Source of the DNA: Steinernema hermaphroditum
Taxonomy: Eukaryota; Nematoda; Chromadorea; Rhabditida; Steinernematidae
Length of the DNA: 64,000 nucleotides
Assembly: GCA_030435675.1 (NCBI GenBank)
Contig: CM059625.1
Span: 7,068,001 to 7,132,000 of the forward strand
Direction: 5' to 3'
The notes beneath the pieces are model-generated. The model searched no databases. It was not told the DNA's origin and saw nothing but the letters and a program-made list of their open reading frames with translations. This document shows, one piece after another, positions 48,887 to 59,900 of this stretch (positions are counted from its first letter, which is position 1; each line of letters opens with the position of its first letter). The position numbers were made by a program, and so were the translations under genes.

Positions 48887-48944
48887 GGTTCCGTGCTGCG
48901 ATCGGTTCCGTGCTGACGTTCCGTGCTGCGGTCCGTGCTTGCCG
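48887..48944 (+). repeat. Degenerate short tandem repeat based on GGTTCCGTGCTGCGATC
   Basis: Four shrinking units follow each other: GGTTCCGTGCTGCGATC, GGTTCCGTGCTGAC, GTTCCGTGCTGCG and GTCCGTGCTTGCC. Confidence 0.65.
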
Positions 48945-49242
48945 AGTTTTGCAGTCGGTTCACCCGTGTCGCCTGCTGGGCACCGGGTTGTTGTGATAGT
49001 GTTCGCTTGTTATTTATCGTGTAGATAAAAGTTGTGTTTTAGCTGTCTTTGTCGTGTACGCATTGCAGCTTGGTTGGTTATATCGGGATCGTCGACTTGC
49101 TGGTTCCTCGTCGTCGATATTCCCGCATTTGGCCCTGTACCTAGAGTAGGACAGGACTACGCAGCCAGAGAGCGCGCTAGTCAGTAGTCGCTCGGGACTA
49201 CGCATCGCCGCTAGGGGCGATTTGGGATCACACGCAGTGATC

Positions 49243-49306
49243 AAGAAGAGAAGAGAGAAGAAGGGAGAAGAGAGAAGAGAGAAGAGAAGAAGGGAAGAGG
49301 AGAAAA
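49243..49306 (+). repeat. 64-base purine (GA-rich) tract
   Basis: An uninterrupted run of A and G with GAGAAGA-type words, a simple-sequence tract able to form unusual structures. The open frame through it is merely Lys/Arg/Glu-rich. Confidence 0.7.
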
Positions 49307-49771
49307 CCGCGTCACACACGCGTACAGCGAAGCTTCAAGGGCCCAAAACCCGCGTGGCACCTTCAACAGCTGCGGATCGGCTGGAAGGTTTGAGGCGAGC
49401 GCCCGCGCACCGCAATCTGCTTTACCCTGCCTTCTCTGACCAGACATCGTGCTGCCGTTGCGGCCAGACAGTCTCGAATTGGTGGTATAGCCCGCAACTG
49501 ACCGGTTCAAACATGACCATTAATTTTTGGAACCCCATGTACGTGTAAGGCCACGCAAACGAACGTAAGGCTTAAATTTTTGGAAAGTTCGGTCGAAAGA
49601 CTGAACAATAATCGACGCCTTTTCCCAACAAGGGATTTATGACCGTTTCTGCAAAGGAATTAGGGGTGCAATGCAGACAGTCACAGTGCAAAAGCGTTAA
49701 CCAGAAGAAAGCTCTTTACTTGGAAATCAGTTACTCATACTTTGAGCAAATCATACAATGAGGAAAAAAGA

Positions 49772-52398
49772 CTACTCTTCGTCCTCCTTTCCTTGTGTCT
49801 CTTTCGGATATTCGAGCTGCACGTTAAGGGTGCCGATGTCGTAGGGCTTCAATCCCATCCGGCCGTGGTTCACATATGTTTCCGGTGGCTTCACGACAAA
49901 TTTACGGTAATAGTCTTCCTGAAATGATGCCACATATGAGGCACTTGACGGAAGGAAGCTGTTATGCAGTGCCCCGTTGAGTCACATGGAAATGTCAAAC
50001 CGATTTGTTCTGTTGTTTGTTATTTAACTTACTGCTGACGTGTGCGTTCCGGGAAATGGTACCCACACCAAGTTGTGTTCATTGTTTGTGCGACATTTTT
50101 GGGCAATGGATAGGAAAGGTTTGACCACATTTCGCACTGAATCGATCAAATACGAAAAATAGTTTTATAGGCTAAGCATTTTGTATGCGCCTCTTAGCAC
50201 GCTAGTGCATCAGCTCGTCTCGAATTCCAAATGTTGAAATGGAAAGTGGAGCATATTTTTATGACGTGGCATCGACAATATTCAAATAGGACAGAAGTTT
50301 ATAAGATGTTGAGAAAAATGTACGAAAGTGAATCTTGGACAAAATCTACGCTTATAATTCGCAATAGAAGTTCGATTTGGTTTTTTCCGCTCACTCCTGC
50401 ATACACTGTCGAGAATCTGGCAATTGCATGTAGCGCCGATGTGCCAAAATTTTCAAGAGCACACTGAAGCGAGTACATTCCTAGTTTGCCCAGTAGCCCT
50501 CGGCTATATCTGCACAATACCACCGGAATGTCATTATTTTTTCATTTGTTATTCTATTCCAATTAGTGCAAGCTACCGTAACCATCGGCAAAAGAATTTT
50601 TGTTTGCTTTAAAGTTGATTAAACGCTACGAATATTATACGAAAATATTTGTCTGCTAATTAAAATCTTCTGCTTTAAATGAGAAATGCCAAGACTTTCG
50701 TCTAAAAGCGGAACGTCTTCCTATAGATCTAAATGTGCTTTCGCCGAATCTGTTCTGTTTTCGCAACCGACCGGAAAGCCTCTCAAGTCACCTTTTTCGA
50801 CTTTAAGTCGCACTTGTGGAAGACGACTACGATGGGCTCAAAAATGTCAGGATGTTTTCGATCGGCACTATTTCCGTCCATGTAGAACTCGCCGGTGGAA
50901 ACGGATTGCGTCGTGGCGACGATGTCACTCTTCTCTGAAAGCAGATGAAGTCATCCTTGTTATTGGCTTCGTTCTGATTCACGCGAGAATTTCGCACAGA
51001 AGCCGTGATGCTGAATGGCTCAACCACAGAAAACGAAACCTGGGAACCACGGAAAATGAGAATGTTTTGTTCTGGAGGTGAAGCCCTTTGATGGGAACGA
51101 ATCTCTTCGTAATGCTTTGTTATCTCATCGATGTCAGAGATGGCTTTTTTAATGTTTCCCTGTGATCTTTTGTGCAGCGAAGGTAAATATTTTGAGTACC
51201 ATAATCTCTGTGGGAGACTGTTGGTTCGTTCAGAAGAGAAAGCGCCGAAAGAAGACGTGTGCTTGCGTCACAACGCTAGAGCAGTTATGAGAAAACTAAA
51301 TGATGGAGAACTCACATACATGTGTTATAATATGTGCATAGGAAAAGAGTGCTTTGTCTGTCTTATTCTACCGAGCTTTATTTTGAACCAACTACTCCCC
51401 GAACAATGTTCACAGAAAGCGCGAAATAATAAAAGGATCCACTCGAACGAGGCAGTGCACCTTCAAAAACATAGAACAAAAGTCCACAATTCCTGTGCGA
51501 AAACAATATTTCTCTGAATTTTAAAAAACGGCTTTCGGACCCCTGAAGTAAAGGGAGCTTTCGGAATTTTCGACGACACTCAACTCCTCATCTACGCACT
51601 ACTGTATCTCCATGGTAATTCATATTTATTATGACGCAAATTGCACAGATAATAAGAAGAAATTGCTGTTTGCCCAAGAAAAGCGTTTGCCCATCGAAAT
51701 AATGAGACGCCGCGCAGAATGAAAATAGAAAAAATACACGCCTGTAATGAATTGCTCTGCACTCGCTGTCACACGTCCAACTTTCCTCTGTCGCCATTTG
51801 ACATTTGTGCTTCTCGTTATTCCCTTTCGATTCCTCGAATCGCGTGCATTTAGTGCATTGCCGGCAGGTCGTATGTGTGTTTTCCACAAATAGACGCTCT
51901 TTTCCTTGTGCAAGATGACTACTCATGCCCGAGAAGGCGACGTGAACTTCTCCGCAGGTGTGGAGCATAAGCGAACAGTGTTCAGGATGTCTGTCACTGT
52001 TGGATTTAAAATTCAATTTGGCTAAGTAGGACACCTCGGTCGTTTACTCAAACAACAGGTGTTTTTAAGAAAAGCTTGTCGCGACATGTTCTTAATTATC
52101 AATACCGCCAAACGGCGGTTTACACATAAACACTCCGCGTTTGTATTACCACGAAGTTGCTCAATCTTTGGTCGCGCTTAAGCGTTACACCGGGGATTGG
52201 GTTATTTACGGAAGGAGAACCGAACTTACTTCTGGAATTTACTGCGTAGAGCTTGATTTTGGCCCCTTCGACGGTTGCGTTCCCACACACCAATTTTCCT
52301 TTCACCGTGATAGCCTTCGCCGGCTTCTTACTCGACGAGAACAATCCGGCATGACCGATGGCGAAAACTGCGAATAGAAGAAAGAGCACCGCGCGCAT
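49772..52398 (-). CDS. Transthyretin-like (TTR) family secreted protein 1
   Basis: A nematode TTR-like secreted protein of about 152 residues. Exon 1 (52230-52398) encodes a signal peptide MRAVLFLLFAVFAIGHAG and the first strand ITVKGKLVCGNATVEGAKIK. Exon 2 (50792-50934) encodes KSDIVATTQSVSTGEFYMDG and IFEPIVVVFHKCD. Exon 3 (49772-49918) encodes EDYYRKFVVKPPETYVN and YDIGTLNVQLEYPKE, ending KEDEE. Exon lengths of 169, 143 and 147 nt join in phase. The two introns are unusually long, 873 and 1295 nt, where introns elsewhere are mostly about 45 nt. The larger holds two Cys-rich open frames. Typical family features are the GKLxC start, the xKC strand and DIGTLN. The exact function is unknown, although TTR-52 of the family bridges apoptotic cells to phagocytes. 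Confidence 0.85.
51131..51517 (+). CDS. Cys-rich open frame within TTR-1 intron (plus strand), unrecognised
   Basis: A 128-codon frame beginning MSEMAFLMFPCDLLCSEGKY. It has nine or more cysteines (for example TYMCYNMCIGKECFVC) and no recognised domain. It is antisense to the host gene and lies entirely within its long intron. It could be a chance frame or a small nested gene. Confidence 0.22.
   Translation: MSEMAFLMFPCDLLCSEGKYFEYHNLCGRLLVRSEEKAPKEDVCLRHNARAVMRKLNDGELTYMCYNMCIGKECFVCLILPSFILNQLLPEQCSQKARNNKRIHSNEAVHLQKHRTKVHNSCAKTIFL
51588..52034 (-). CDS. Cys-rich open frame within TTR-1 intron (minus strand), unrecognised
   Basis: A 148-codon frame on the same strand as the host gene, beginning MSYLAKLNFKSNSDRHPEHC. 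Spaced cysteines follow (HTTCRQCTKCTRF, then WTCDSECRAIHY). A hydrophobic stretch near the C-terminus (FLLIICAICVIINM) could be a TM helix. No family is recognised. It may be a nested gene or a chance frame. Confidence 0.25.
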   Translation of the reverse strand: MSYLAKLNFKSNSDRHPEHCSLMLHTCGEVHVAFSGMSSHLAQGKERLFVENTHTTCRQCTKCTRFEESKGNNEKHKCQMATEESWTCDSECRAIHYRRVFFLFSFCAASHYFDGQTLFLGKQQFLLIICAICVIINMNYHGDTVVRR

Positions 52399-53437
52399 AG
52401 CGGATCACTCAGAACTGCCGTTCACCTGCGCTCCGCGATGGCCGACGGAAGGAAATACCTAAAGAAGACGATCTTATCGAGCAGCCGCCGATCAATCACC
52501 CCCTCGGTAAAAAAGCCGTTTGATTAGCCGATGTCGCACTGGTGTGTCATGGTTCAGCTCGAAGTCTAATTTTCAGAGTTTACTGGCAAAGAACGATGAC
52601 GTGTGCGTTAAAACAGTGCAGAAGATATGCAGGCTATAGGCCCTCAAATAATGATGTGATGCACTATGCTGCCCCCGGAGTAAAAGATCTGGACTGTGTG
52701 ATAAGTAGAATTCATCTCTGTAGCTTTGCTTCAAATTGTAGATGTTTGGGACGAATAGCATGGGAACGCATCTCTCTCATCCGCGTCGGGATTCCATCCG
52801 TCGATAACACATGACACATTCCACTTCCTTTTCCGTGAATCTCGCTTCACCTTTGCGCGAACCTTCTAGACTGATTATGATTTCATCAACCACTTAGCGC
52901 AGTGCACACTCCATAATGCCCATGTTGATGAGACGGATTACTATCGTGAAAGCTCTTTTACATACGGACTTCATTATCCATGTCGCGTTTGAGTCAGTGT
53001 TATCTTTTCCACGACACTGAAAACCTTTAAATGATATCTGCTTTTTCACGGGTTATCATTTCTGGGCCACGTGAAAAATGGCCCAAAAACGGCCGCGCAG
53101 TGGCCATTACTTATCCTACCGTAATTGTTTTCAGGCCTCTGGATATAGGGCTGCGCGGTAATGGCGCTAACCACGCCTTCGCGCTTCCTCCGAGAACCGC
53201 CTTCAAGTTTCAGCTACACCCATATTACCCTCAGATTTTCCGCTGTGGGGAGCGAGAGTCGCGCGGTGAGCAGTGTGAGGCACGGCGAAACAATGCCGGC
53301 TATCGCCGAATGCGCGATTGTGTCTTTATTAACGCACATGGCCGCCGTAAAAAAGCCATATCACAATCAATTGCTTTGGACATTTGACGGTTTCCGCGTA
53401 GACCTTTTGCGCTAATTTGACAGCTCCGTGAACGTTT
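52399..53437. other. Upstream region of TTR-1, no gene recognised
   Basis: Holds the presumed TTR-1 promoter. No conserved coding exon is seen; frames at 52542-52814 and 53031-53415 have no family resemblance. Confidence 0.3.
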
Positions 53438-53707
53438 TCATCGAGAAGTTGCGCGGTTTTCCCCAATTGGGACAACCCCTCTGTTTTCGACATTAAATTC
53501 TACTAAGTGCTCCCATTCGAAAGGGACAAATTTAAATTTAGCCACTTGTATGCGACGCACGGAATTCATCTGCGCTTTACTAGAACGAAGTCGGCGATCG
53601 TTTGTTGCGGTCTTTGAACGCGTCTTGAATGCATGTCTATTTTCGTTTTGCCTTTTGACTCCACGAATATCTCGATTTCTCAGTGTTCTTTTTTTGTTTG
53701 TCGCCAT
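53438..53707 (-). CDS. Possible small basic protein, unrecognised
   Basis: A 90-codon frame starting MATNKKRTLRNRDIRG, rich in Lys, Arg and Asn. It diverges from the gene that begins near 53828-53911, with a gap of only about 120-200 bp. No domain is recognised and there is no support beyond composition and position. Confidence 0.25.
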   Translation of the reverse strand: MATNKKRTLRNRDIRGVKRQNENRHAFKTRSKTATNDRRLRSSKAQMNSVRRIQVAKFKFVPFEWEHLVEFNVENRGVVPIGENRATSR

Positions 53708-53910
53708 GTTTTAAAGAGCACAGGCAGCGACCCGTCCAGACAACATCGCACATTTTCAGCTTATTAGCGCCGATTGTCGACGCTTCTATTCGATTTTGAA
53801 CAAACTTTGCAACGATTGTTGGTCAATATGAGCAGCTCCTCTGAGTCGAACGGTCCCAACATGGGGTAAGTCACGAGAGAACGGTTCGAGAAATTCGAAA
53901 CCGAACGTCC

Positions 53911-54339
53911 ATGATAAAGGACCTAATTTCCGGCACGCACGAGATCTCAGTTGTGAACCCTCTGTTTAGTCATCGACACTCGCTCACCATCGAGTCGACG
54001 AATCCGTTGCATCTGCTCCCCTCCAACTCGGCCATCATTCATCGCCGCTTCAGCACCACCGCCGACAACGCTCCCCTTACCAACGTGAAGGCAATTTTCG
54101 AGCGACTTCCTTCCCACCTCCGCAAGGAGATATTCAATGTGCGTGCCGTTCGATGCCTGTCTTGGCTGGCTTCGCCGTTCGAGTCAGAACATGCTCCTTA
54201 TCAACTCATTTAGAATGAAAAAACACGGAGCGAAGTATTGCGCACACATTTGGAAATGAACAAAGCGAGTCAGGACCAGGAAGAAGAGGAGGAAAAGAAG
54301 AGCGAAGATTCAGCCTCGCGGGCCGGGTCCACCTCGTAA
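53911..54339 (+). CDS. Small acidic-tailed protein of unknown family
   Basis: Two exons. Exon 1 contains NPLFSHRHSLTIESTNPLHL, then NAPLTNVKAIFERLPSHLR. A donor at AAT/GTGCGT (54139) is spliced over 74 nt to NEKTRSEVLRTHLEMNK and a Glu/Lys-rich tail, ending RAGSTS. An upstream ATG at 53829 (MSSSSESNGPNMG, then a GTAAGT donor) looks like a true first exon. However, the phase does not fit any acceptor I can see, so the start is unresolved. AATAAA at 54523 fits as its polyadenylation signal. No domain is recognised. Confidence 0.5.
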
Positions 54340-54482
54340 TCAGCGTGCTCCATATGATCTCCACCACTACGCGTGTTCATCGTTTCTTTCTTCTGTCACA
54401 AAGCTTTAGAGAGCTTGAAAACGGGAATAGATTCTACCACTTAGTGATCACCCTCCAAAGCTAACATCCTTATCGATCTCTA

Positions 54483-54488
54483 TTTATT
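54483..54488 (-). terminator. AATAAA for TTR-2 on the minus strand
   Basis: TTTATT on the plus strand, about 95 bases beyond the TTR-2 stop. It lies past the plus-strand signal at 54523, so the two 3' UTRs overlap. Confidence 0.45.
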
Positions 54489-54522
54489 TACCTTACAATC
54501 GTGTATTTTCTACATAGACTAG

Positions 54523-54528
54523 AATAAA
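54523..54528 (+). terminator. AATAAA for the small plus-strand gene
   Basis: About 185 bases after the stop at 54339. It lies within the presumed 3' UTR of the convergent TTR-2 gene. Confidence 0.5.
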
Positions 54529-54583
54529 TTGGTGCAGAAGAAGAAAACATTCATTGACAGGAGTATTCAATTCTCGACGCACT

Positions 54584-55372
54584 TTAGATGTTTTTGACGG
54601 TTCCCTCGACGAAGTTCTTTTCGCGACCCTCGTTCGGGTAGATGACCTCCAAGTTGAGGGTTCCAACGTTGTAGTGCGACCGGGCGATGCGGCCGAGGGT
54701 GACGAACTGCTTGGGATATTTGATGACAAAGCGGCGGTATCCCTTCTGAAACGGCGATGTGAAGCGTTTCTTATATTCCGCCTGCCTTTTCCTCCTTCTC
54801 GTCGCACTTGTGGTAGATCTTCAAAACGGGCTCAATGTTGGTGTCTTCTCCCGAGCGGTCGGCGGTGTTTCCTTCTACCTCGAAGCGTCCGTCGGCCCCC
54901 GTGATCTTGTAGTCAAGGATCTCCTTCGGGTCTTTAAGGAACTACTTTGTATCGTTCTCGCTCTCCGAGAAATGCTTCCAGAAATAGCTACGCAGCTGTT
55001 GGTGTTTGAGAAAGGGATTTTATGTTTTGCCGGAGTCATTAGCGTGCGAAATGTCGCGCAATCAAATTATAGCTCTCGGATTTCCAAAAGCCCTGTGTTA
55101 TGCTTCTTTTGCCATAATTGTCAGAAGCAATTACTTCGGACGAGAAATGATTCTTGGAGAACAGAATCGTGGGGGCGCATCCGAAGTCACTTACCGTCAC
55201 TTTCCTTGCGGAAGAGGCGAACTCGAGCGTTCTTTGCGGGCAGCTTTCCGCACATCAGCACACCTTTGGCTCCGGTCGCACGGGTCATGATGCTGTCAGC
55301 GTATTTGGGTACATCGGAGATGACAACGCCGATGGCCACGGCGATGACCACACAAACGAGCACTGCCTTCAT
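54584..55372 (-). CDS. Transthyretin-like (TTR) family secreted protein 2
   Basis: Signal peptide MKAVLVCVVIAVAIGVVIS, then the family start AKGVLMCGKLPAKNARVRLF. Exon 2 encodes DPKEILDYKITGADGRFEVE and then EDTNIEPVLKIYHKCDEKEE. Exon 3 encodes KGYRRFVIKYPKQFVTLG and YNVGTLNLEVIYPNEG, ending EGTVKNI. The first intron is about 250 nt. The second junction has no GT donor; a GC-AG intron of about 43 nt (GCAGGC to TTTCAG) is the only reading that keeps both conserved frames. An acceptor ATTTCAG stands three bases before the ATG and could take a spliced leader. It lies head to head with TTR-3. Confidence 0.86.
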
Positions 55373-56145
55373 GCTCTGAAATGATCGGAATACTGTAGGC
55401 AGAACTCTGAAATCTTGGGCCTTCTTGAAGGAGAGATTGGCCCCAGGGTGGAATAAGAACCGATCAGTTTGAACAGATAGATAACAGCCGCCGGGAAGAC
55501 GGCACGTAAACATTGGCACATCGCTTTTAGCACCAGTTGTCGTGATAACCTTTTATTTGCGAGCTAAACAGAAAACAGAGGAGACATTTGGTGTACTTTG
55601 ATGCCCTAGGGAAAGGACCTTGAGCCGGAGAGGGCGAAAACAAGTTGTAACCGCCGTTTGCGTAGGGAAAATGGGCAGGTGGAAAGCACTTACTGCTTAC
55701 ATACGCCCTGGCTCTTAGTCATCGTGCTTCCTAGTCCAAAACAATTTACTGATAACTGTTCAGGATAGCGGCTATTTTGGTAGACGGTGTTTCAAAACAT
55801 CTCCTAACTTCCTCCCATCTGGTGTTTTCGATCGGAGAAGAGTACAAGCTCCATCCTTCGATACACAGTTGTTCTTGGGCCGAGTAATGTGTTTAAACCT
55901 TTGAACGTTTTGTTGAGTGGGCAGCTCTCTTCGGCGCCGACGACAACATAAACAAGTTTATTGATAAGAGGAGTTTGCTCGCTTCTGATAACAGCGGCGT
56001 CGTCGGAGAGCGAGTGAGCGACGCCTCATAACCCTTAGGGTGATCGAAAGACGCATTCGGCTAAGACCGAGCATCCCCCGGCGCTCCACTCGGTTGCCTT
56101 CTACCTTCTGAGTTTTTGCCCTCCACCTTCTGATGCTCGTTTCAG
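55373..56145. promoter_or_regulatory. Head-to-head intergenic region between TTR-2 and TTR-3
   Basis: A 0.77-kb region from which two TTR genes are transcribed outward; it must contain both promoters. No other gene is seen. Confidence 0.4.
56140..56145 (+). promoter_or_regulatory. TTTCAG splice acceptor abutting the TTR-3 ATG
   Basis: TTTCAG, the nematode acceptor consensus, directly precedes the start codon. This is expected for spliced-leader trans-splicing, although an outron or a cis-spliced 5' exon cannot be told apart here. Confidence 0.5.
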
Positions 56146-56675
56146 ATGAAGTGGCTACTGCTCATATTCGTCGCTTCGACCACCTTCCTCGCCACCGAGG
56201 CGATGCGCAAACAAGGAGTCGCCGTGCGCGGAACTCTCATGTGCGGAAGTAGCCCTGCCGAGAAGGTGAAGGTCCGCATCGTCGACATTGACACCGGTAT
56301 CACATATCGCAATTCCTTGTTTATGCCAGTGATCGGGGAAACCTTACAGGACCAGACCCGGACGACACCCTCGACGAGAAGTTCACCGACTCGACCGGAA
56401 AGTTCGAACTGAACGGCTCGACCCGCGAACTTACCGACATCGACCCGGTTCTGTACATCTGGCACGACTGCCTCGATGGACAAACGGTACTTCATGGACA
56501 TCGCTTGTTTTTATACAACTACATTCCGTTACAGCCCTGCCAGCGAAAGGTGAAGCTCACCATCCCGAAGAAGTTCATTCACAACGGCACTCCCAAGCCT
56601 GAGCAGTGGATTGACATCGGAACCATCAACCTCCAGGGCTCTTTTGAAAACGAGGGCCGAGAGTGCATAAACTAA
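56146..56675 (+). CDS. Transthyretin-like (TTR) family secreted protein 3
   Basis: Signal peptide MKWLLLIFVASTTFLATEA, then QGVAVRGTLMCGSSPAEKVK and VRIVDIDTG. A 57-nt intron leads to PDPDDTLDEKFTDSTGKFEL and ELTDIDPVLYIWHDC. A 47-nt intron leads to PCQRKVKLTIPKKFIHNG, then WIDIGTINLQG, ending RECIN. This is the most canonical of the three TTR proteins here, with the paired cysteines of the family (CG early, HDC, and the terminal C). AATAAA lies at 56766-56771. It probably has a secreted or extracellular role. Confidence 0.9.
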
Positions 56676-56765
56676 GTACGGCCCCACTGACCGTATATCT
56701 CGTGCCTTCGAAGATATAAAAGTTTTGTGTATCATTTCCTAAGCATCTTGTAGTACGCTTTACGT

Positions 56766-56771
56766 AATAAA
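56766..56771 (+). terminator. AATAAA for TTR-3
   Basis: Polyadenylation hexamer about 90 bases after the stop. It faces the 3' end of the convergent UBR3 gene. Confidence 0.55.
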
Positions 56772-56971
56772 GATTTCAGTTTTTGTACGAACCATTTAAC
56801 ATTGTTAAAGTCCAAAATGAGTATAATCCAATTATCGAATGCTCTTTGTCGGTCATATGTGCGAGAAATTAACCTTTACAACACAGTTTATCATAAATCT
56901 AGAACACGTAAGGGAACCGTTCCGCAGAGGGACAATATCTGTACAACCAACATGAAATCTCATATGCTACA

Positions 56972-59900
56972 TCACAAATGCAGACGCATGTCTTCTCTAA
57001 ATGTTGTGAAGCTCATGAACTGGCCCGCAAAAACTTGAGTCAGCCAATCGCGTTGAAGGAACTGGTAGCGTCTTGCCGATAAGTACAGCGGTTTTCCTCG
57101 CCTGTAATGAGAACGAATTATGAGTGGTACAGAAAAACAAGCATACCGCAATTGGCGATCTTCTTCGCCGTGGACGTCCAGATATGGCGACCCCCACACA
57201 TTGAATTGAAAATTTTGTACGACTATGATGAGCGAACTAAGAACCGAGAGGAAGATCGTGTTTCCCGATCCGCATTCCCCACTGTGCTGAAATTACGCAA
57301 GTAAACCACAACATGTAGTAGCCGCAGAATTTCCTGAATTCTGGGATATTTAACATACTTTCAACATTTCGGAGGAGTTCGTCTCCTGGTGCCTCATGTT
57401 TTCGATGCAGACGAGCTGCCCGCACACCAAGCAGACCATCGGATTCCGTGAGATGCGGTCACATTTCGGACATTCTTGATTGTGATACAGCTTAAATATC
57501 TCGTCATATGTTTTCGGAAGTGTAAGAAGTGTGCGAACACGCCACCGCAGTGGTTCGGCCTAAAATTACTGTAACTGGAGCGCTGATGGAGCGGAACTAA
57601 CCACAGTCAAGTCGAGTCCATTTGTGTATGGGTCTTTCAAATAGTGATCAACCCAGTTTAGCACAAACGTTGGTTCAAAACCGAAGTCTTGTTGGTAGAG
57701 CTCTAGAAACAGTTTTGAATCTGTGCTCACAAGCGTCATCACATACCGTTAATGTAATCGAGGAGCGTTTGAGCGGTTGCCGAATTGAAAGGCGGAGCAC
57801 TATCGAATGACTTCAAATTGGTGTAGTGCATGAAGGCGATAGCAAACATAGCCATTTCTTTCGAAGTGTAATCCAAAAGGTCCCGAAGTTCTTCAGCCTC
57901 CCAGGGCCATTTAGGTTCATCGTTCCTGGGAAAGGACAGTTCGTTTATCAAAAACGCGTTTTCGACTTCCGCTAAAACGGTGTCGTAAATCTGAATCTTC
58001 TGACTTTAACTCCGTCCCAACAGATGCACCTACAGAGTCACAATTGTTCCCTCGATCTGCTAGCAGCGTTCTCATTTCATGGAAGAATTTCTGCATGCTA
58101 TTCGTGTACCGTTGACGAAAGTAAACTACCATTTTCTTGGTGAGGGTTGCATATAGGATATGTTTGAAAAGAATTAATGTCTTCGCTAAACAAACAGTTC
58201 TTCTAATTTCGTGTCTGCTATCCATTACCGATCATTTCGTTCCGACTGCTGCTTTGATCACTGACAATGAAGCACATTGCTCGCAAAAACATCGTTTTCA
58301 TGTGACATGAAAGCGTGGGAATCTTCAGTCGGTTTTCGCTTCTCCGTCCGTACATCGGGAAGAAGAGGGTGTTGACGAAACGATGAGTGAACGGACTGTC
58401 GAGGTGCTTCACGTCGGTCAACACTCGCGAAGCCATAGCTCCTACAATAAACTACATATTCCAGTTCAATTTACCAAGGAAGCTTACCAAAGATTAAGGA
58501 TCGCCTGCAATGATCTCGCAGATTGTTGCTTCGCAGAATAATGCCGTTCTCAATTATAGATCTGCAAACGGAAATGATTAAATTCCCTCCTCATATGTGT
58601 TCTGTTTCTTACAGCAGCGAGGCTTCGCCATTTGCTCGGATAAGGAAGAATTTCGTCACCTCCTTGCAGAGACGAAGAATCGCGGAGCAGAACTTCTTTT
58701 CGATTGAGGTATATCGCATCTAAAAGAAGTGTGCTTTATCGTTGTGGAAATTACGCAGCATACAGCTTCGAAATTGTCGATGGAGTTTAGTATCAAGGTA
58801 GCCAAACGGTCCGGTGGAGGAACTTCACTGCCCTCCGCCCTGATAACTGTGAGATCTAGAGGATTCACGATCGGTAGAAATCCGTTGTAGGGTTGGCGAC
58901 AAATAGGGCAGGGCAGCCTGGACGACGGGTCATCGAAAAATTTCGTGGCAATCTATAAAAGTGGCGAAGATGCGAAGAGTGAAATAAATGGTTAAAACGA
59001 ACGAAGTCTGCAGTGTATTCCTGGTAACAACGGAGATGGACTAGATGGCCACAGGATCGGATTTCAGCGCTCGGAAAGCCGACTATTGTATGATATTGTA
59101 CTGTTAACGACTTCTGAAAAAGAACGCGAATACACCAGTACCAGCCACTGTACCTTTTCTAAGCACTTGTTAGAGCGCTTTTTAGCGTAGTTGACACGCG
59201 TTTTAGTATCTCGTGGTACGTGCTCCAGCACACTTTGGCTATGTGAACGGTCATCGTCTGCGACACTCAAGGTGTAAGCTGGAATGAAATATATAAGTCC
59301 GCTAAACACAGCTAAAGCACTCGCCTGGGGCACCCGAAACATATGTAAACGTTCCCAAGAGATCGTCACTGCCACTTAAAAAATTACCCGGCGCTTTGCA
59401 TTGGCTACATTCAATCAGTTCTTCGTCCTAAAACCACAACCTAAAGTAAGAATCTTGCTTTGCCTACCGCTACGTACCACTTCCATATCCGTTTGGGAAG
59501 TTGAGCCCTCGTTCCCAGCATTGAACTTCTCCAGAATTCTCGCACTCTTTTGGTTGAACTTAGCGAGAATGTCAGCCTGTTTCCTTTTCATTGCAAGACG
59601 TTTTGCATTGTAGTCACTGTCGCCGTCCTGAAATGGTAAATCAAAGATTCTAGTCGTTTCTGCGAACACATACAGCGTCCGAAGAAGCGTCTTTTGGATT
59701 GTCTCCTTTTGATAAGACCGCTTCAATAGCTCTCATAATCATCGCGTCGTTGCTGTGGTAAAGAAGACAGAAAAGTCGGCCGACGTAGTGGACACCATTT
59801 CCAGTGATGCGCGTTAGTGAATTCGGGTCCTGGTACACTTGTTCACGGAGAGCCTTCGCTAGAGACGCGTCGTCCGATGCTTTGGACGAATCTTTCAGAA

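Larger units (their letters stand above)
48221..49771. other. Intergenic region with low-complexity tracts
   Basis: No gene recognised. It has AT-rich DNA at 48240-48500, a degenerate tandem array at 48887-48944 and an uninterrupted purine tract at 49243-49306. A retroelement LTR or 5' leader was considered for 48840-49560, but no terminal repeat pair or conserved protein was found. Confidence 0.35.

Noticed and set aside
48840..49560. Possible LTR retrotransposon leader with a gag-like frame
   Set aside because: No matching second LTR, no primer-binding site I can justify, and the frame is only a translated purine tract.
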